Below, in pieces: positions 1 to 12,359 of a stretch of 64,000 nucleotides of DNA. A program made the position numbers and the translations under genes. The notes beneath the pieces are model-generated. The model saw only the letters and a list, made by a program, of their open reading frames with translations. It had not been told where the DNA came from and made no database searches. This DNA comes from Rhypophila decipiens (lineage: Eukaryota > Ascomycota > Sordariomycetes > Sordariales > Naviculisporaceae): positions 62,001-126,000 of the forward strand of contig MU858136.1 of NCBI GenBank assembly GCA_033297075.1. The letters are read 5' to 3'. How positions within the stretch are numbered: position 1 is the stretch's first letter; the number at the start of each line of letters is the position of its first letter.

Positions 1-81
1 TATTTTTTGCCGTTCCTGAAGATGGATGTACCGATATAATTACACATACCTTTCCCAGTCTTCAAAATTACAATTCCTTCC

Positions 82-1265
82 ATGTTTTCCAGTCCTCGGC
101 CGGTGAGTCATGGCCTAAAACGGGCATCACGCCTCTTCAAGACCCCCAGCCTTCGTCGCGGAATTAGTACCGAGGCCGACATCGAACAAGCCCGCAAGTA
201 TTGCGTGAACCAGCTCAGGTTTGTTACTCGATCTTGTCTTTATTTTCTTAACAAACAAATATCCGATTTCTGACGTGATCAGTTCATAGACAAGGCGACT
301 ATGATGCCTACCTTATCCGCCAGTTCGTCCCGCGATCGGCTCGCGATGCATACGATGCCATCCGAACCTTGAACCTTGAGCTTGCTCGTCTCCCCGAATC
401 TGTGTCCAGTCCGACCATTGGGCAATTCCGGACCCAATTTTGGAAGGATACAGTCGCCAGAACCTTCGCCGGCAACCCTCCTCGCGAGCCCATATCCATC
501 TTGCTGCACAAGGCCATCGTGGATCTCTCGGACCGCGCTGGCCCTAGCAGTACCAATTCTCTCAAATTCTGGTTGTTGCGCATGATCAGGACCCGGGAAC
601 AGCATATGGAGAACAAACCCTTCATCAGTCTCGCGGCCCTGGAAGAATACGGAGAGAACACATACGCCACCTTGATGTATGTGACTCTGGCGGCGATGCC
701 TCTGCGATCTGTGCACATGGACCACCTGGCAAGCCATATTGGCAAGGCGTGCGGCATTGTCGCTACACTTCGAGGTCTTCCCATCCTTGCGGCCCCGTCT
801 CAACCAATTCGCGGCCCTGCGGGTTCTAGCGTGGGCAATACAAGAAATCCCGCCGTGTTATTACCGCTGGACATCATGGCCGAGGTGGGACTGAGAGAAG
901 AGGATGTGTTCCGCAAGGGCCCAAATGCCGAGGGGTTGCAGGATGCTGTTTTCAGGGTTGCTACACGGGCCAACGACCATCTCATCACGGCACGGGAGAT
1001 GTTGAAGAACTTGAAGGCCGGCGAAAGTCCCGGCCATGACTATGAACACGAAGGCGAGGCGGAACATGTCTACTCTGAGTCCCCGGCTGGTTCTGATAGT
1101 ACAGCATCGGACCTCAGACGCGGTTTTGGTGTGTTGCTGGAGTCGATTCCTGCCGCTGACTATTTACAGCGGCTCGAGGGAGCCAACTTTGACCCTTTCC
1201 AGCTCGGGACCAGTTGGAAACTGCCCTGGAAGATATGGAGAGCGTTGAAGACTGAACAAATATGA
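82..1265 (+). CDS. NDUFAF6-like mitochondrial complex I assembly factor
   Basis: Two exons, 82..218 and 290..1265, encode 370 residues. The intron (219..289) ends TTCATAG and has a CTGAC-like branch site; an acceptor at 282 would give an immediate stop, so 289 is chosen. The N-terminus is rich in Arg/Ser/Lys and lacks acids at first, like a mitochondrial presequence. The body matches the squalene/phytoene-synthase fold of NDUFAF6, beginning with YDAYLIRQFVPRSARDAYDA and an LNLELARLPE helix, with a later GIVATLRGLPILAAP helix. Family knowledge: NDUFAF6 acts inside mitochondria in early assembly of the ND1 part of complex I and is not thought to make isoprenoids. I see no canonical Asp-rich prenyl-diphosphate motifs, which fits that role. 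Function is inferred from family resemblance. Confidence 0.85.
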
Positions 1266-4200
1266 TTCATAACTGTACGTGTAATTGTAATTGTACTTTA
1301 CTTGGTCTTGTGTGTTGCCACTTACTTGTGGGAACAATTTATGATACGTATACTAGAGCTCAAGGTGAAAATCTAGGACAAATGGCAGTTCCAAGGACCG
1401 CAGCTTTACCCATATATGTGTCGAAAATTGCATAGGCTTGACATAAAAGTCATCAGGACCCAGCTGGAGCCCAGCGCTTTCTCCCCGCTGGCTATACGGA
1501 GAAGTTGACGTGCCCGTTACATGCGGCCGCGATTTCTTTCCCATCTGTTTTCCTATCTCCTCATGATAGGAGCCCATGCCTTTCCGCCATTTGAATGGTT
1601 GCCGGACTATGGTCGATGACCCGTCGTTCCATGTCTCGACCTCAACCACGAACTTCCAGAGGAGGTTCTTCTTTAGTTTTACATCTCCCTCCAGATTTGG
1701 AACCTTCCGATTCCTATATGCAGGCCTGGCACATCTTCATATCGGAAGACATGACCGTTGACGCGAATGATCTTGAGAGCATGATTTTTCTCCAAGCAGG
1801 TCATTGTTACGAGATACTGTTTCGCGGGTAAGAAACCCGACGTTCCTTGAGTCGGGATATTTTGGATGGTGATGCTTTTGGGATTCGGAGTATTTACAAG
1901 GACTTAGCACCGATGACTGCAGCACAATCTCTCTTGGAGAAAGATCCAGCATAGGCGCGGATGAAGAGAACATATGGTAGAGCTTGAAATTTCCCTGGCG
2001 TACCTCCCGTGCTGCTGTGTGACCGCGGACACAGAAGGAAGTTTGGCCCAACGTTGGATATCTTCACAGGGGGGTCATGATGTTTGTTCCCATTGCTGCA
2101 GCAACCAGGGGTCAATCACTTGAAACTAACAACCAACTTTGGCATGCCAGTTCAAAGAACGGATTGCCCGGGTTTGTTCGTATTTCGTGGACCTGTGACT
2201 TTCCAAGACGACAAAGTGTCAGAGGCCTAGGAAGCACACGTAATGTCTCCCTGTCACCCTACCCATAGGTAAACAAATATCCCCCTGTCCCCAGTCCCGT
2301 CGTCTAATGAAGGGAAGCTGGCAGACAAAAAAAACGGCTCACTGTTTCTGACGGACCTGGGTTAAACCTTGGCTTGGGTTTGAACTGACTCGACCACGGT
2401 GAACAGTCAATGAACGATGGATTATAATGGCCGTCAATAGCCGCACCCAGTCATCCAGTCATCCACTGGGCCATGATCCATCGCCAGATCCACCGGAGTG
2501 GAAACGGCGACCACTTCATCACCTGGGGTACGTAACAAGTAGTGCAAGCAGTATGTACACTACAAGGAGCTATGGGCGTTTTGACAGGAACTGGAAACTG
2601 GAAACTGGGATCATCGGCAGTCTCGTAAAGAACCATGTGTGTGTAAGAACGGGACATCAAAGTCCCTAACTGATGTCATTGAGAATGACTAATACCCATT
2701 CGCGCTGGTTAATCACCTCAACACCTTGAAATTTTCCCATGTATGCTCTCTCGGTTGTTAGTAATGAGCGTTTGAACTTCTAAGCCTACGACCATTGTAA
2801 CCAATCCACGTATATCTGGATATGTGGATATTCACACCCAATTTTCACGTCTTGCAGAAGGTACGGCTGGTACGGAGTATGCACCGTACGGAGTAGCTCT
2901 CGCGGGATCCATAACGGTTCCTTACGTAACAAGCTGGAGAGTGGACTCGCTGGACTGACCCAAGTAGTGTAGACCGACTCCACTGTCCCAGGAATCGAGG
3001 GAAAACGAAGAGATCGCCTCGAATCTAGAACTGTCGACCCCGGTTTTCATTACGCGCGATGGAGAACGCCCGGCTACCTCCATGGTCCAGTTTGGACTTG
3101 TCGGCCACCTCCGGAGTGGTTCATGAGTCCCGAACAACGGGAGCAAGCCGCGACGTCCGCGAACCGTCCACGAACGGAAACGGCCCCCGGGCCTGGCCGG
3201 TCAAGGAGTCGGGAAGTGGGAAGCTAGTTCCGAGGACTGGGTTTAGTCAAACTAGAACTAGGAGTTCCCGGAATTACTTTCCAACCGTCACAAGCGGCAC
3301 ATTTGGGGAAATAATTCGGTGAGCGGATGACTAACAGAACAGATGCGGCTTTGAATTGAGTCGTAGACGCGAAGGTCCGGGGTCAGCTGAGCCTCGCGGA
3401 CGCTTTGTCCGGAGCTGGTGGCGCAGCCTGGTTCGGGAAAGCTACCGATCTCTCGGGTCACACACAGGACCGAGGGGCACGAGATCCTATTGCCTGACAC
3501 TCGTCGTCGATTGGACCTGATCGGAGGATCAAAAGCTTGGTCAAAATTGTCCCAGATTGGGAGAGTGGTTACATCCGCCCATGCAGTGTGTCATAAACGT
3601 GCTGCTCACCTGCCGCCTGTATGGTTCTTGGGAGTTGTGTATTAGGTAATTTGAATGCAGGGCAAGACGATGACGAGCTTTTTCGAAACTGGCTTCTCCG
3701 AGGGGAGCTTCGGATAATGACCATTGCACGACGTATTAATTACCGGAACAAATGCATTTAATTGTATTGCCTTTCAATTGACTCATGCACATTGTTGAGG
3801 GCGTGAAACTTGGGCAAATATACGTTGTGTAGGATTTGGTGATCGAGATGATCGTAAAGTGTACCGCAAACTGACATGTGTCGTTGGTGTGAGCCGTTGG
3901 GATCATGGCGCCATGCCCCGATCACCGCAGGGGCAGGGGTGAATTGCGAGCTTGCGGGGTAAAGAACCTCTTGTCATCTTGGTGTGTTTCGCTCTGTGCC
4001 TTGTTAAACAGATTAGGGCACCAAAGAGAAACACAAAGAATCAAATCACACGGCAGCAGAACACCGTCGCAAGGTGCTTGGGATTGTTCGTACCACTTAC
4101 ACGACGCCGTGGTATGGTCTTGGCGGTATCCGTGTTCTGCCAAGATTACCTATAAGCAAGTGTTGACAGCCTCCGGCATAGCTGCATGGCTTGTAGGCGA

Positions 4201-6573
4201 GTTGCCCGATTGAGAGATTCTTCAAGCATCGTCTGGAAAAAACACATATGAAGTCTTCCAACAAGTCTACTGGCTGGACTGAAAGGAATGGCAAGGAACA
4301 GAAACTTCTTTCCTCTCCACCATTAGCATATTCGGTGGAGCGATGAAGAAACTTTGTTTGCCATGTGACCCCACTTGAAAGACGTCAAAGAAGGTCTGGA
4401 GAGAGCTGGGCGCAAATCCCCCTGCCGCGGCCCGCCACGACTGAGAGCCTGAGGCGCCGGAGGAGGGGCACTCCATAAAATTCCCAATCGACAAGAGCCG
4501 CTTTCAGTAAACAGTATCAAATTCGACGCTGGTGAGCGCCAAACGTGATCTTGGTTCGCTCCATTATGCATATCATTTTCCGCCCCTGAACCATGCCACG
4601 TCTAGGGAGAAAATTCTGCCTCATGACTGCTTTTGGACGTGATTCGGCCTCAAAGGCCTACGCCCGCTCACAATTGCCGCGAAATTTCCGCCTGTCCAGT
4701 CATAGAAACGGTTTTTCTGCACTCAGTAAGCGTTGGTATGACAGGATCATCCTCACATACGCTGCTGGCACCCAAACATAGATCTAAACTTCGGATTATC
4801 TCAGTCGGTGAGGACTCGAGAGTCCGACTTGGGTTCTCACCTAGACTTGAAGTGCAAAGTGGCTGGCTGCATGGCGCTTGGCAGTTTTGTGCAACCATAT
4901 ATATATCACATCCAGCCGTTGCATCTTAAAGACAGACCAAAAGAGGATCTGATATCAGATGGCGTGTAGCACGGTGAAGTGTCATCATCAACATATCGAT
5001 GAGGTGTCTGTTGGGCAGCTGCAAGTGGCTCCTAACTACCTGTCGGACGCTGTCAGCCAGCCTGAAGCAATGAGCTGGCGGTCGATGTCAGCTTACTTAG
5101 TTGCGCCTCCTGCGACCCGTGCTTCGACATTGGACACGGGAGCGCCTCATGAGGAGGGTCGTACAGCATCTCCAAGTGTAGACAGCTATGCCGAACCGCT
5201 CTGGTTCTGGTTGATGGGAAATACACTATGGACATGGAGAGTTCTTCTGGAGCCCTCCGGGCGCTCTGGGTCCTCTGGAGATGCCTCCGGAGTCAGGCTA
5301 GGTACTACGTGTACAAGGCTGGCGCCACTTGTGGAGAAAAGAAACCGGCGGTTGGGCAGTGGAGTTTAGTCAACCGAACCTTGGAAATGGCCCAGAAAGA
5401 AAGAAAAAATTCGTGACAGTTCCGTTGTTCCATTTTCAGCAGCTCTAAGAGGCTATTGACCAATGAGAACAAGCGCGGTGAGACTAGGGGGACTTTGGAG
5501 GTATTTTTGTACCTCTCAGGGCGGGCCGCAGTGAGACGTCCAAGAATGAATGCATCACACGCATTGCAGCGGCACCCCAGTTCAGGCGGTCTTTCTTCGT
5601 TCAGCGCACTACTGGCCTGCCGGGTTCCCTGGGGCGGGCTTTGGCAAGCCATGACACATAATTACTTGATGGAAAAGGCCCTGACGATCGTCACTTGTTG
5701 GAAGAAAAAAGGTGAATACAAATACTAAGACACATCTCGGCCCGGTCCTTTTCTCTAATGTCTGTCATTTGAGTTTTTCTACTTTTATTTGCCCCGTATA
5801 TTCTCTAATTTCGTCCATATAAGACGGCATTGTGCAGTCCGAACAGCTAGCTGCCTCATCAACATCCAGTCATCCATCGAAACCGTACCGTACCTACCTT
5901 ACACGTACATACGCAAGCCTTCCGCACTTACATACGTCGAACTGTCCAAAGCCTCTTTCCTCCTCGGCGCCTTTTAATTCAACCACAATCGACGTCATTT
6001 CACCTCTGAGGAAAAAAATCAGAATTCATTTTGGTTGTTTTTGTGTGGTGGAGGTCAAGGAGCAGCAAATCAAGGAACTCGTCAACGCACTACCAAGGAG
6101 GCGTCAAGTTGCAGGTTTGGGAGATCCGGTGTGCCAAGGCAAAAAATTGCTGCACTCGAGGAAACGAGGAAATTCTTTCGAAAACGATCTCGTGACGATC
6201 GAATTTGGTGGTACGTTCCTGCACCCATCAGCAGGTGTGCTCCAGAAACGGCAGGGCCGGCACGCGGTTCCATCCAAGCAAGAGTTTAGGTGCATCTGGA
6301 AGGGGCAAAGAACAATTCGGCGATCGCTTTCCGCAGCAGAATGCGCCTTGGCAACGTCCACTACCCCAGAAATCGGCTTTTTTCTTAGTGGCCCCCGAAC
6401 AGCCTGTGCCGTCATCAGGCATTTCCAGCGACCAAGATACTCTGAAAGCCCATGAGATTTGGGTGCAGGAGGGCAAAAAGAAACTTACAACACCACGGTC
6501 ACACTACTGCACTCCCCCCCTCACTAAGGTAGACCCCGCCATTGGCAGGGGGTCGTCCAGCGGTCCAGCAAAA
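1266..6573. other. Gene-poor intergenic stretch, about 5.3 kb
   Basis: No reading frame here looks like a conserved protein. The small ORFs overlap on both strands and carry no recognisable domain. The stretch holds two adjacent copies of TACGGAGTA (2871..2879 and 2887..2895) and a short GGAAACT repeat near 2589. The last kilobase (about 5700-6573) is probably the promoter and leader of the arrestin gene. I found no tRNA or rRNA by eye. Confidence 0.5.
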
Positions 6574-8169
6574 ATGCCACACCGTGTCGCGAACTTTTTC
6601 CGGTCATCAGCCAGCTCTCTTGAGCAACAAGTATCAACGCTTACCAAGACCTCCCGGAAACGAGAATCACCACACAGGACCGGAAGAGAAACCGCAAGTT
6701 CCGAGCGTGTCTTTTCCTATGCTTCGTCAATCGAGGACGACACCGAAAACCGCCAGCTGCAGACACGCTCGCAGTCACAGCCACTAACATCCTCCCGCCG
6801 AGGCAGGATGACGGACTCGAACTTGAATCGTTCCGACAGTGGTGCGTCGGATAAGGAGCACCACCCTCATCACCACAGGCTCTCGTTTCCTGGAATGCAC
6901 TTTGGACGGTCCGGCCGGGAAACTCATGCGAACTCGCTGCTGGCGGTGGACTGGAAACTCGAGTCTCCTCCCATTGTCATGTATGGCGATGCCGAGAACA
7001 GCACTGGCGCACTAGTCTCGGGCCAGCTCTACCTGGATATCAAGCAGGCCGAGGTGGAGGTGGAATCCTTCAACGCCACACTCAGTATACGCCTCACGCA
7101 AAAGAAGGCGTTTGTGCATCACTGCAACGACTGCACAAACCAAACCACAGAGCTGAAGAAGTGGTGTCTCCTCCCACAGCCGCTGTTACTCAAGAAAGGA
7201 ACACATTCATATCCCATTTCGGTGCTTCTCGAAGGACATCTTCCGGCAACAGTCGACGGCGCGCTTGTGGGCATTGCTTATGAGTTCAAGGCAGAAGCCG
7301 TTGTCAAGAGTAACGGAGTCCTTCTACCCGCTGTCAAGCTCGAAAGGGTCTTGGAGGTCAAACGCAGCCTGCCAGTGCCCGAGTTACCTCACCACTCAAT
7401 TCGTGTCTTCCCACCCACCAATATCAAGGCCAACGTACACTACCCGCACGTCATTCACCCGATCGGCACATACACATTATCAATCCGGTTAGATGGCATC
7501 GCCAAACACAACACTCGTGTCAACACAATGGAGTACTGGAAACTCAAGAAGCTCACCTGGCGACTCGAGGAGATATCAAAGACGATAGCGCCTGCATGCG
7601 AGAAGCATTGCCCCAAGGCAATTGAGGGTGGGCCTCAGCCAAAGAAGGGCATTTCGCGCACCGATACGAGGGTGATCGGCGAGAAGACCATCTTCTCGGG
7701 CTGGAAGAGCAACTATGGTGGTCTGACGGACAGCACGGTGGAGCTGGAGCTCGAGTACAATCTCGCAAAGCACGCAAAGTATGCTTGCGATACCAAGAGC
7801 CGTGATGGCAGTGAGATCACGCATCAGCTTATGGTCGAGATGGTCGTCTCTCAGGAATGGGCACCCGTGAACAAACCCGCTCTTGTCACTCACACCGGCG
7901 TTGGCCGTATCTTACGGATGCACTTTACCACCATTCTGACGGAGCGTGGGGGCATCGGAATCAGCTGGGACAATGAGGCCCCCCCGATTTACCAGGATGT
8001 TCCGCCCAGTCCACCAGCGTACTGCGAAGAGATGGTATTTGGCGACAGCTCCATCATCGACCGCATCGAGTCTTTGGACGCCCTTTCTGGCGACAGCACA
8101 AGTCCAAATTACACTGCAACCGGACCGAGTAGAAGTGATGGGAGCAGCATGTCTTCCGGAGGAAGGTGA
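6574..8169 (+). CDS. Ldb19/Art1-type arrestin-related trafficking adaptor
   Basis: A single exon of 531 residues. The frame is open upstream to 6205 but the first ATG is 6574 (MPHRVANFF), which I take as the start. Residues 1-115 are Ser/Arg-rich and probably disordered, with a His-rich patch. An arrestin-like beta-sandwich follows (NSLLAVDWKLESPPIVMYGD onward), with a His/Cys cluster (VHHCNDC...WC) like that of the Ldb19 family. Near the C-terminus are two PPxY motifs, PPIY (470-473) and PPAY (480-483). Family knowledge: such adaptors bind the WW domains of the Rsp5/NEDD4 ubiquitin ligase through PPxY and direct ubiquitylation and endocytosis of plasma-membrane transporters. The PPxY pair supports that role. 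The cargo cannot be told from sequence. Confidence 0.85.
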   Translation: MPHRVANFFRSSASSLEQQVSTLTKTSRKRESPHRTGRETASSERVFSYASSIEDDTENRQLQTRSQSQPLTSSRRGRMTDSNLNRSDSGASDKEHHPHHHRLSFPGMHFGRSGRETHANSLLAVDWKLESPPIVMYGDAENSTGALVSGQLYLDIKQAEVEVESFNATLSIRLTQKKAFVHHCNDCTNQTTELKKWCLLPQPLLLKKGTHSYPISVLLEGHLPATVDGALVGIAYEFKAEAVVKSNGVLLPAVKLERVLEVKRSLPVPELPHHSIRVFPPTNIKANVHYPHVIHPIGTYTLSIRLDGIAKHNTRVNTMEYWKLKKLTWRLEEISKTIAPACEKHCPKAIEGGPQPKKGISRTDTRVIGEKTIFSGWKSNYGGLTDSTVELELEYNLAKHAKYACDTKSRDGSEITHQLMVEMVVSQEWAPVNKPALVTHTGVGRILRMHFTTILTERGGIGISWDNEAPPIYQDVPPSPPAYCEEMVFGDSSIIDRIESLDALSGDSTSPNYTATGPSRSDGSSMSSGGR

Positions 8170-9215
8170 AGGCTCCCTGGGGTTTCCATGCCGGCACCGG
8201 CTACTCACCGATGACGAATAATCCCGCCGGGCTTATGTCTAATTAGCGAGCGCTCTGGAACTCTGTCTTTTTTTTTGCTTTCGGTTCTGTTTTGGCTTTG
8301 CTTATACCCCCTAGGTATATCGATGGAAGTGTACCACCGAGCAACGGGCTTCCAACCTAGGCTGCTGCAAATGCTTGCATGATATGTCTGGCCAGCTTTA
8401 TTTTTGTTCTTGTTCCTTACTTGAATGCATGGGAAAAGGAGGCATTGTTTATTTTCATGTCGCAATGAATTGGAAAGGAAAAGCACGGGAAAAAGTTTTG
8501 CTGGATTTCTTATTGTTACGGATGCGCTTCATATCATCGGCGGCGTTCTGGGGCAAGCATTGACATCACCCTCGCTGATATCAGCAACTCTATACATAAT
8601 CTTTTGCATATTTGTACATATCTCAACTATATTGGGGAATGAATATACGGAGCATAGCGAGCTCCTTGGATGTTTAACTTTGGTGTCTGGTGAATGAATG
8701 TCTCTTGAATACATGCATCACTGGTGCTTGGTTGCAACTTGCAAGTTACAGTACAGGTTTTCAATACGTATACCTATGTACGTAATGAAGCAGGGTGGGG
8801 TAGTGGTAATGCGGGGCACCACCTAAGAAAGCAGGACATGAATTATCTTATCGATAAGGATCCCCCGGGCGTTAAATGGAAACCGGCGAATGAGTCTGAG
8901 ACCAACAACCAAGTTACCTGTGACTCGACCTCGAGACCTTCGACTCACTCGGTGAGTTATCAGATCGTTATTACTCATTGTTTTGAAGCCCCTAGAATTA
9001 TACTTATAAATACAAACACAACGGTCTCCTTGACGCTTTTGATTAAATTCTCTTTCTCAGTCATCTCGCCAAGTTTATTGTCATAATGATCCCGAGGATA
9101 CGTGGTTGATACATTACCTACTAAGAGCAAACACTTGCAGCACGAGGGTTAAACAGACATCAAAACTAGCTTCCCGAGTCCCGCCTGTACGACTGGACAT
9201 ACTCATTCTCCAACC
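8170..9215. promoter_or_regulatory. Intergenic region with candidate TATA box for the GTPBP1-like gene
   Basis: About 1 kb between two co-directional genes. A TATAAATA sequence lies at 9005..9012, roughly 200 bp before the ATG of the next gene, and may be its TATA element. A TACGGAGCA variant of the dispersed intergenic motif lies near 8646. No gene is seen. Confidence 0.35.
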
Positions 9216-11199
9216 ATGGCGTCGAAAGCCACCAAACAACTGCCCCACGAGAGACGGAAAGGAGAGGCCGCCCTCAGCGACTTTGCCGAGTATGTCGAGA
9301 AGCAACAGGCTCTACGTTACCCTAGCTCCAGCTCCCGCGCAGCCGCCAGCTCTAGCGCAACGGCTCCCAGCGCCCAGAGCCAGAACGACGTCGATCACCA
9401 CGAGGAGCTGGACGACATCCTCGACAGTCTGAACCTCTCTGATCCCGCCCCCCGTGTTAGGTTACGGGACTTATTACTATCCGCACAGGGCGATGCCGAG
9501 TCGCTGCAAAAGCTAGTCGATGTACTTGACGAGCGGTTAGTCGAGGGTCACGGCGAGACAGTATTTGACCTCGGCTTTGAGCACAATGGGGACAGCATGA
9601 AGTTGACAAGAGAGGAGTGGGCTACGGCATACACGAGGATGGTAGAGGCAGCCAAGAAACTCCGGGCCGACTGCCAGCTCTTATTGACCAAAAATGTCGG
9701 CGGCGACCTCGATGGCACGCCGACCAAAGACATGGAGTGCAGTGGTAAAGTCATGATTCGCCAAGCCCCAGCAACCGTGGAGGAGGTGATCGAGACTAGG
9801 ATAGCCGTCGTCGGAAACGTCGACGCTGGGAAAAGCTCCATGCTGGGAGTCCTTGTGAAGGGGGACCTAGATGACGGACGTGGCAGGGCCCGGGTCAATC
9901 TGTTCCGACACAAACACGAGATAGAGACCGGGCGGACGTCGTCTGTGGGCATGGAGATTATGGGTTTCGATACCAAGGGACAGGTGATCGTCTCTGATAC
10001 CCCAGGTCGTAAGCTGTCGTGGGAGGAGATAGGGAAGCGCAGCGCAAAAGTCATTGGCTTTACTGATTTGGCCGGTCATGAGCGATACCTGCGGACAACT
10101 GTGTTTGGATTGCTGTCTAGCAGCCCAAACTACTGCTTGCTCATGGTCGCTGCCAATAATGGGCTTATTGGCATGAGCAAAGAGCATCTCGGAATCGCCC
10201 TCGCTCTCAATGTCCCCGTCATGGTCGTCATCACCAAAATCGACATCTGTCCGCCCAATATTCTCGAACAGACCATCACCCAGATCACGCGCATTCTGAA
10301 ATCCCCAGGCGCGAGGAAAATCCCAATATTCATCAAAAACCGCGAGGAGTGCATCAACACAGCGACCCAGTTCGTCAGCCAGCGTATATGCCCCATCTTC
10401 CAGGTGTCCAATGTCACTGGTGAGAACCTTGATCTTGTACGGACTTTCCTCAACATACTGCCACATCACGGCCGCTACGATGCAGACGCACCGTTCGAGT
10501 TCCATGTAAACGACACCTTCAGCGTCCCCCATGTCGGTACAGTGGTTTCTGGAATCGTCAAATCTGGCGTCATCCATGCCGGAGATGATGTGCAGATAGG
10601 TCCTGACTCGCTCGGACGCTTCACCCAAACCTCTATTCGATCCATTGAGCGGAAACGCCTAGGCGTCCCGGCCGCATCTGCAGGTCAATCGGCTTCTTTC
10701 GCCCTCCGGAGAGTACGGCGGAAGGATGTGCGAAAAGGAATGGTGGTCCTATCCAAGTCACCGGATGGCGCAGCGCCAAAGGTATTCAGGGAGTTTGTTG
10801 CCGAGGGTAAGTAGCCTCCCTGGGCTGTATAGCTTCCCGGAACTTCTTACTGACTTGACCCCAGTCTTGATCCTGTCTCATGCGACCACCATCAAAACCA
10901 AATACCAGGCCATGTTACACGTCGGGCCAGTCTCGCAGACATGTGCCATTATCGATGTCGATCGGCCGTTCATCCGGACAGGCGATCGGGCCACCGTCGC
11001 GTTCCGCTTTGTGCAGCGCCCAGAGTACCTCGCCCCGGGCGATCGTCTTCTGTTTCGGGAGGGCCGAACGAAAGGACTTGGTATTGTCAAGTCTGTCGGG
11101 TATGACCCCTCGAAGCCGCTGATGCCGACGAACGAGGACGGGGACGGTGGCGCTCCGGGCGAGGCAGCGGCCCCTACTGAAGTCGAGGTTGGGGCATAG
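9216..11199 (+). CDS. GTPBP1/2-family translational GTPase
   Basis: Exons 9216..10806 and 10865..11199 encode 641 residues; the intron is GTAAGT...CCCCAG and splicing restores AEVLILSHATTIK. Visible GTPase motifs are G1 GNVDAGKSS (200-208), G3 DLAGHE (284-289) and G4 TKID (340-343). The insertion after G1 (RHKHEIETGRTSSVG) is typical of the GTPBP1/GTPBP2 subfamily of EF-Tu-like GTPases. Two C-terminal beta-barrel domains follow (HVGTVVSGIV; GPVSQTCAIIDVDRPFIRTGD). Family knowledge: GTPBP1/2 are cytosolic GTPases linked to rescue of stalled ribosomes and mRNA turnover. The N-terminal 180 residues are a family-specific extension with low-complexity Ser/Ala. Subfamily placement is strong; the precise role in this fungus is inferred. 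Confidence 0.9.
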
Positions 11200-11796
11200 C
11201 GACATGAACTTAACCTGTAGTATTGATTACGACGTCATTTCACAATATACAATGGGGCCTAATAAACAGGCATCACTACTTCCATATTTGACTTTCAAGC
11301 CCAGTCAAGGCATCTATTCATAGGGATAGTGCCTATATACAAGAAGACCGGTGCCTATATATGAGAGTAATGGTGCCTGTGTATTAAACCCCTCTATAAT
11401 ACCCCTTTTCCACATCCCCAGCGTACCCCGGGGAACTAGTACTTTTCAAGCAGACCGGCAAATTTACATATGATAAGGTTCATGAATTTGATAATATTGG
11501 AGGATATCATCGCTTAGTTATTGGTGTCGATGTCGAGGCACGAAGCGTCGGGTCGGACTATCTTGACCTGTCTGGCCGTACACGACTTCTATCAGACGCA
11601 ACGCAGATCGTCTCTTAATCTATAACTGCCCCCCAGTACAGCCCAGAATCGCCGACGGTAACCAATGATTGATAACTCGTTTGACAAGGTTAATTAGTCC
11701 ATAATAATGACCTGACGAATTTCTCTTGTGCCCCGGAAAGACAGCCGCACATGCCGTCTGCTCTGAAGATATTTGTTCCTTGTAACACCATCCCCA
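11200..11796. other. Intergenic region between converging genes
   Basis: About 600 bp between the 3' ends of the GTPBP1-like gene and LSM3. It carries a short 22-bp-period repeat, described separately. No gene is seen. Confidence 0.5.
11328..11393. repeat. Three degenerate 22-bp direct repeats (RGTGCCTRTRTAY...)
   Basis: Copies start at 11328, 11350 and 11372, exactly 22 bp apart. Each begins RGTGCCTRTRTAT/C and then diverges. They sit in the 3' intergenic space between two converging genes. The array is too short and diverged to assign to a named repeat family. Confidence 0.6.
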
Positions 11797-12359
11797 TCAG
11801 GATTGTGCCAGGGGCGATATAAGGACAACACTATCACCTACATATAGAATCTGAGTTAGGGGTATGATCGAGTAGCCGGCAATGAGGGAAGGGGAAGCCA
11901 TTAAACTACTTGCCTCTCACAAATAACATGTCCGATTTCCTGCTCACGGTCTGGTGCGTTTGGCGAGTTAGCATAACGGTTCAAAAAGTGAAGGCCGGAG
12001 AGTGAGTCGGGGTTGGGAGGAAAGAACCACTCACTCTGATCTGATCATCATCGGCATCCTCGTCATCTACCACGTAGATGAGCTCTTCGACATCGCCCAG
12101 TACAAGGTTGCAATGGCTGTCGTAGGCCTGTAAGGGTGAAAGAAAGTCAGAGCTGTGTGGCTGGGAAATTGACGGTGGTGGTGTTTACGAGGCTCAGATT
12201 CGGAGATTCTGTGTTTGTAATTATTGACGGGGAACATACGTGCAGTCGGCCCTTGAGTTCTCTGTCGCCGCGGAGCTTCACGCAGACCACTTCGTCGATG
12301 AGTAGGCGGACCAAGTCGAGGGGTTCCGCAACATGACTTTCATCTCCAGGCTCGGCCAT
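11797..12359 (-). CDS. LSM3: U6 snRNA-associated Sm-like protein LSM3
   Basis: Four exons on the minus strand: 12240..12359, 12035..12127, 11914..11950 and 11797..11837, giving 96 residues. The joined protein reads [20 protein letters not shown], then [14 protein letters not shown] (Sm1 motif), [14 protein letters not shown], and [14 protein letters not shown] (Sm2 motif), the pattern of LSM3. Family knowledge: LSM3 is a core subunit of both the nuclear LSM2-8 ring, which binds the U6 snRNA 3' end for splicing, and the cytoplasmic LSM1-7 ring that promotes mRNA decapping. The last intron (11838..11913) begins GCAAGT after AG, so it is a GC-AG intron; a GT donor in phase is not available. The next gene diverges from it across 553 bp, a possible shared promoter. 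Confidence 0.93.
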
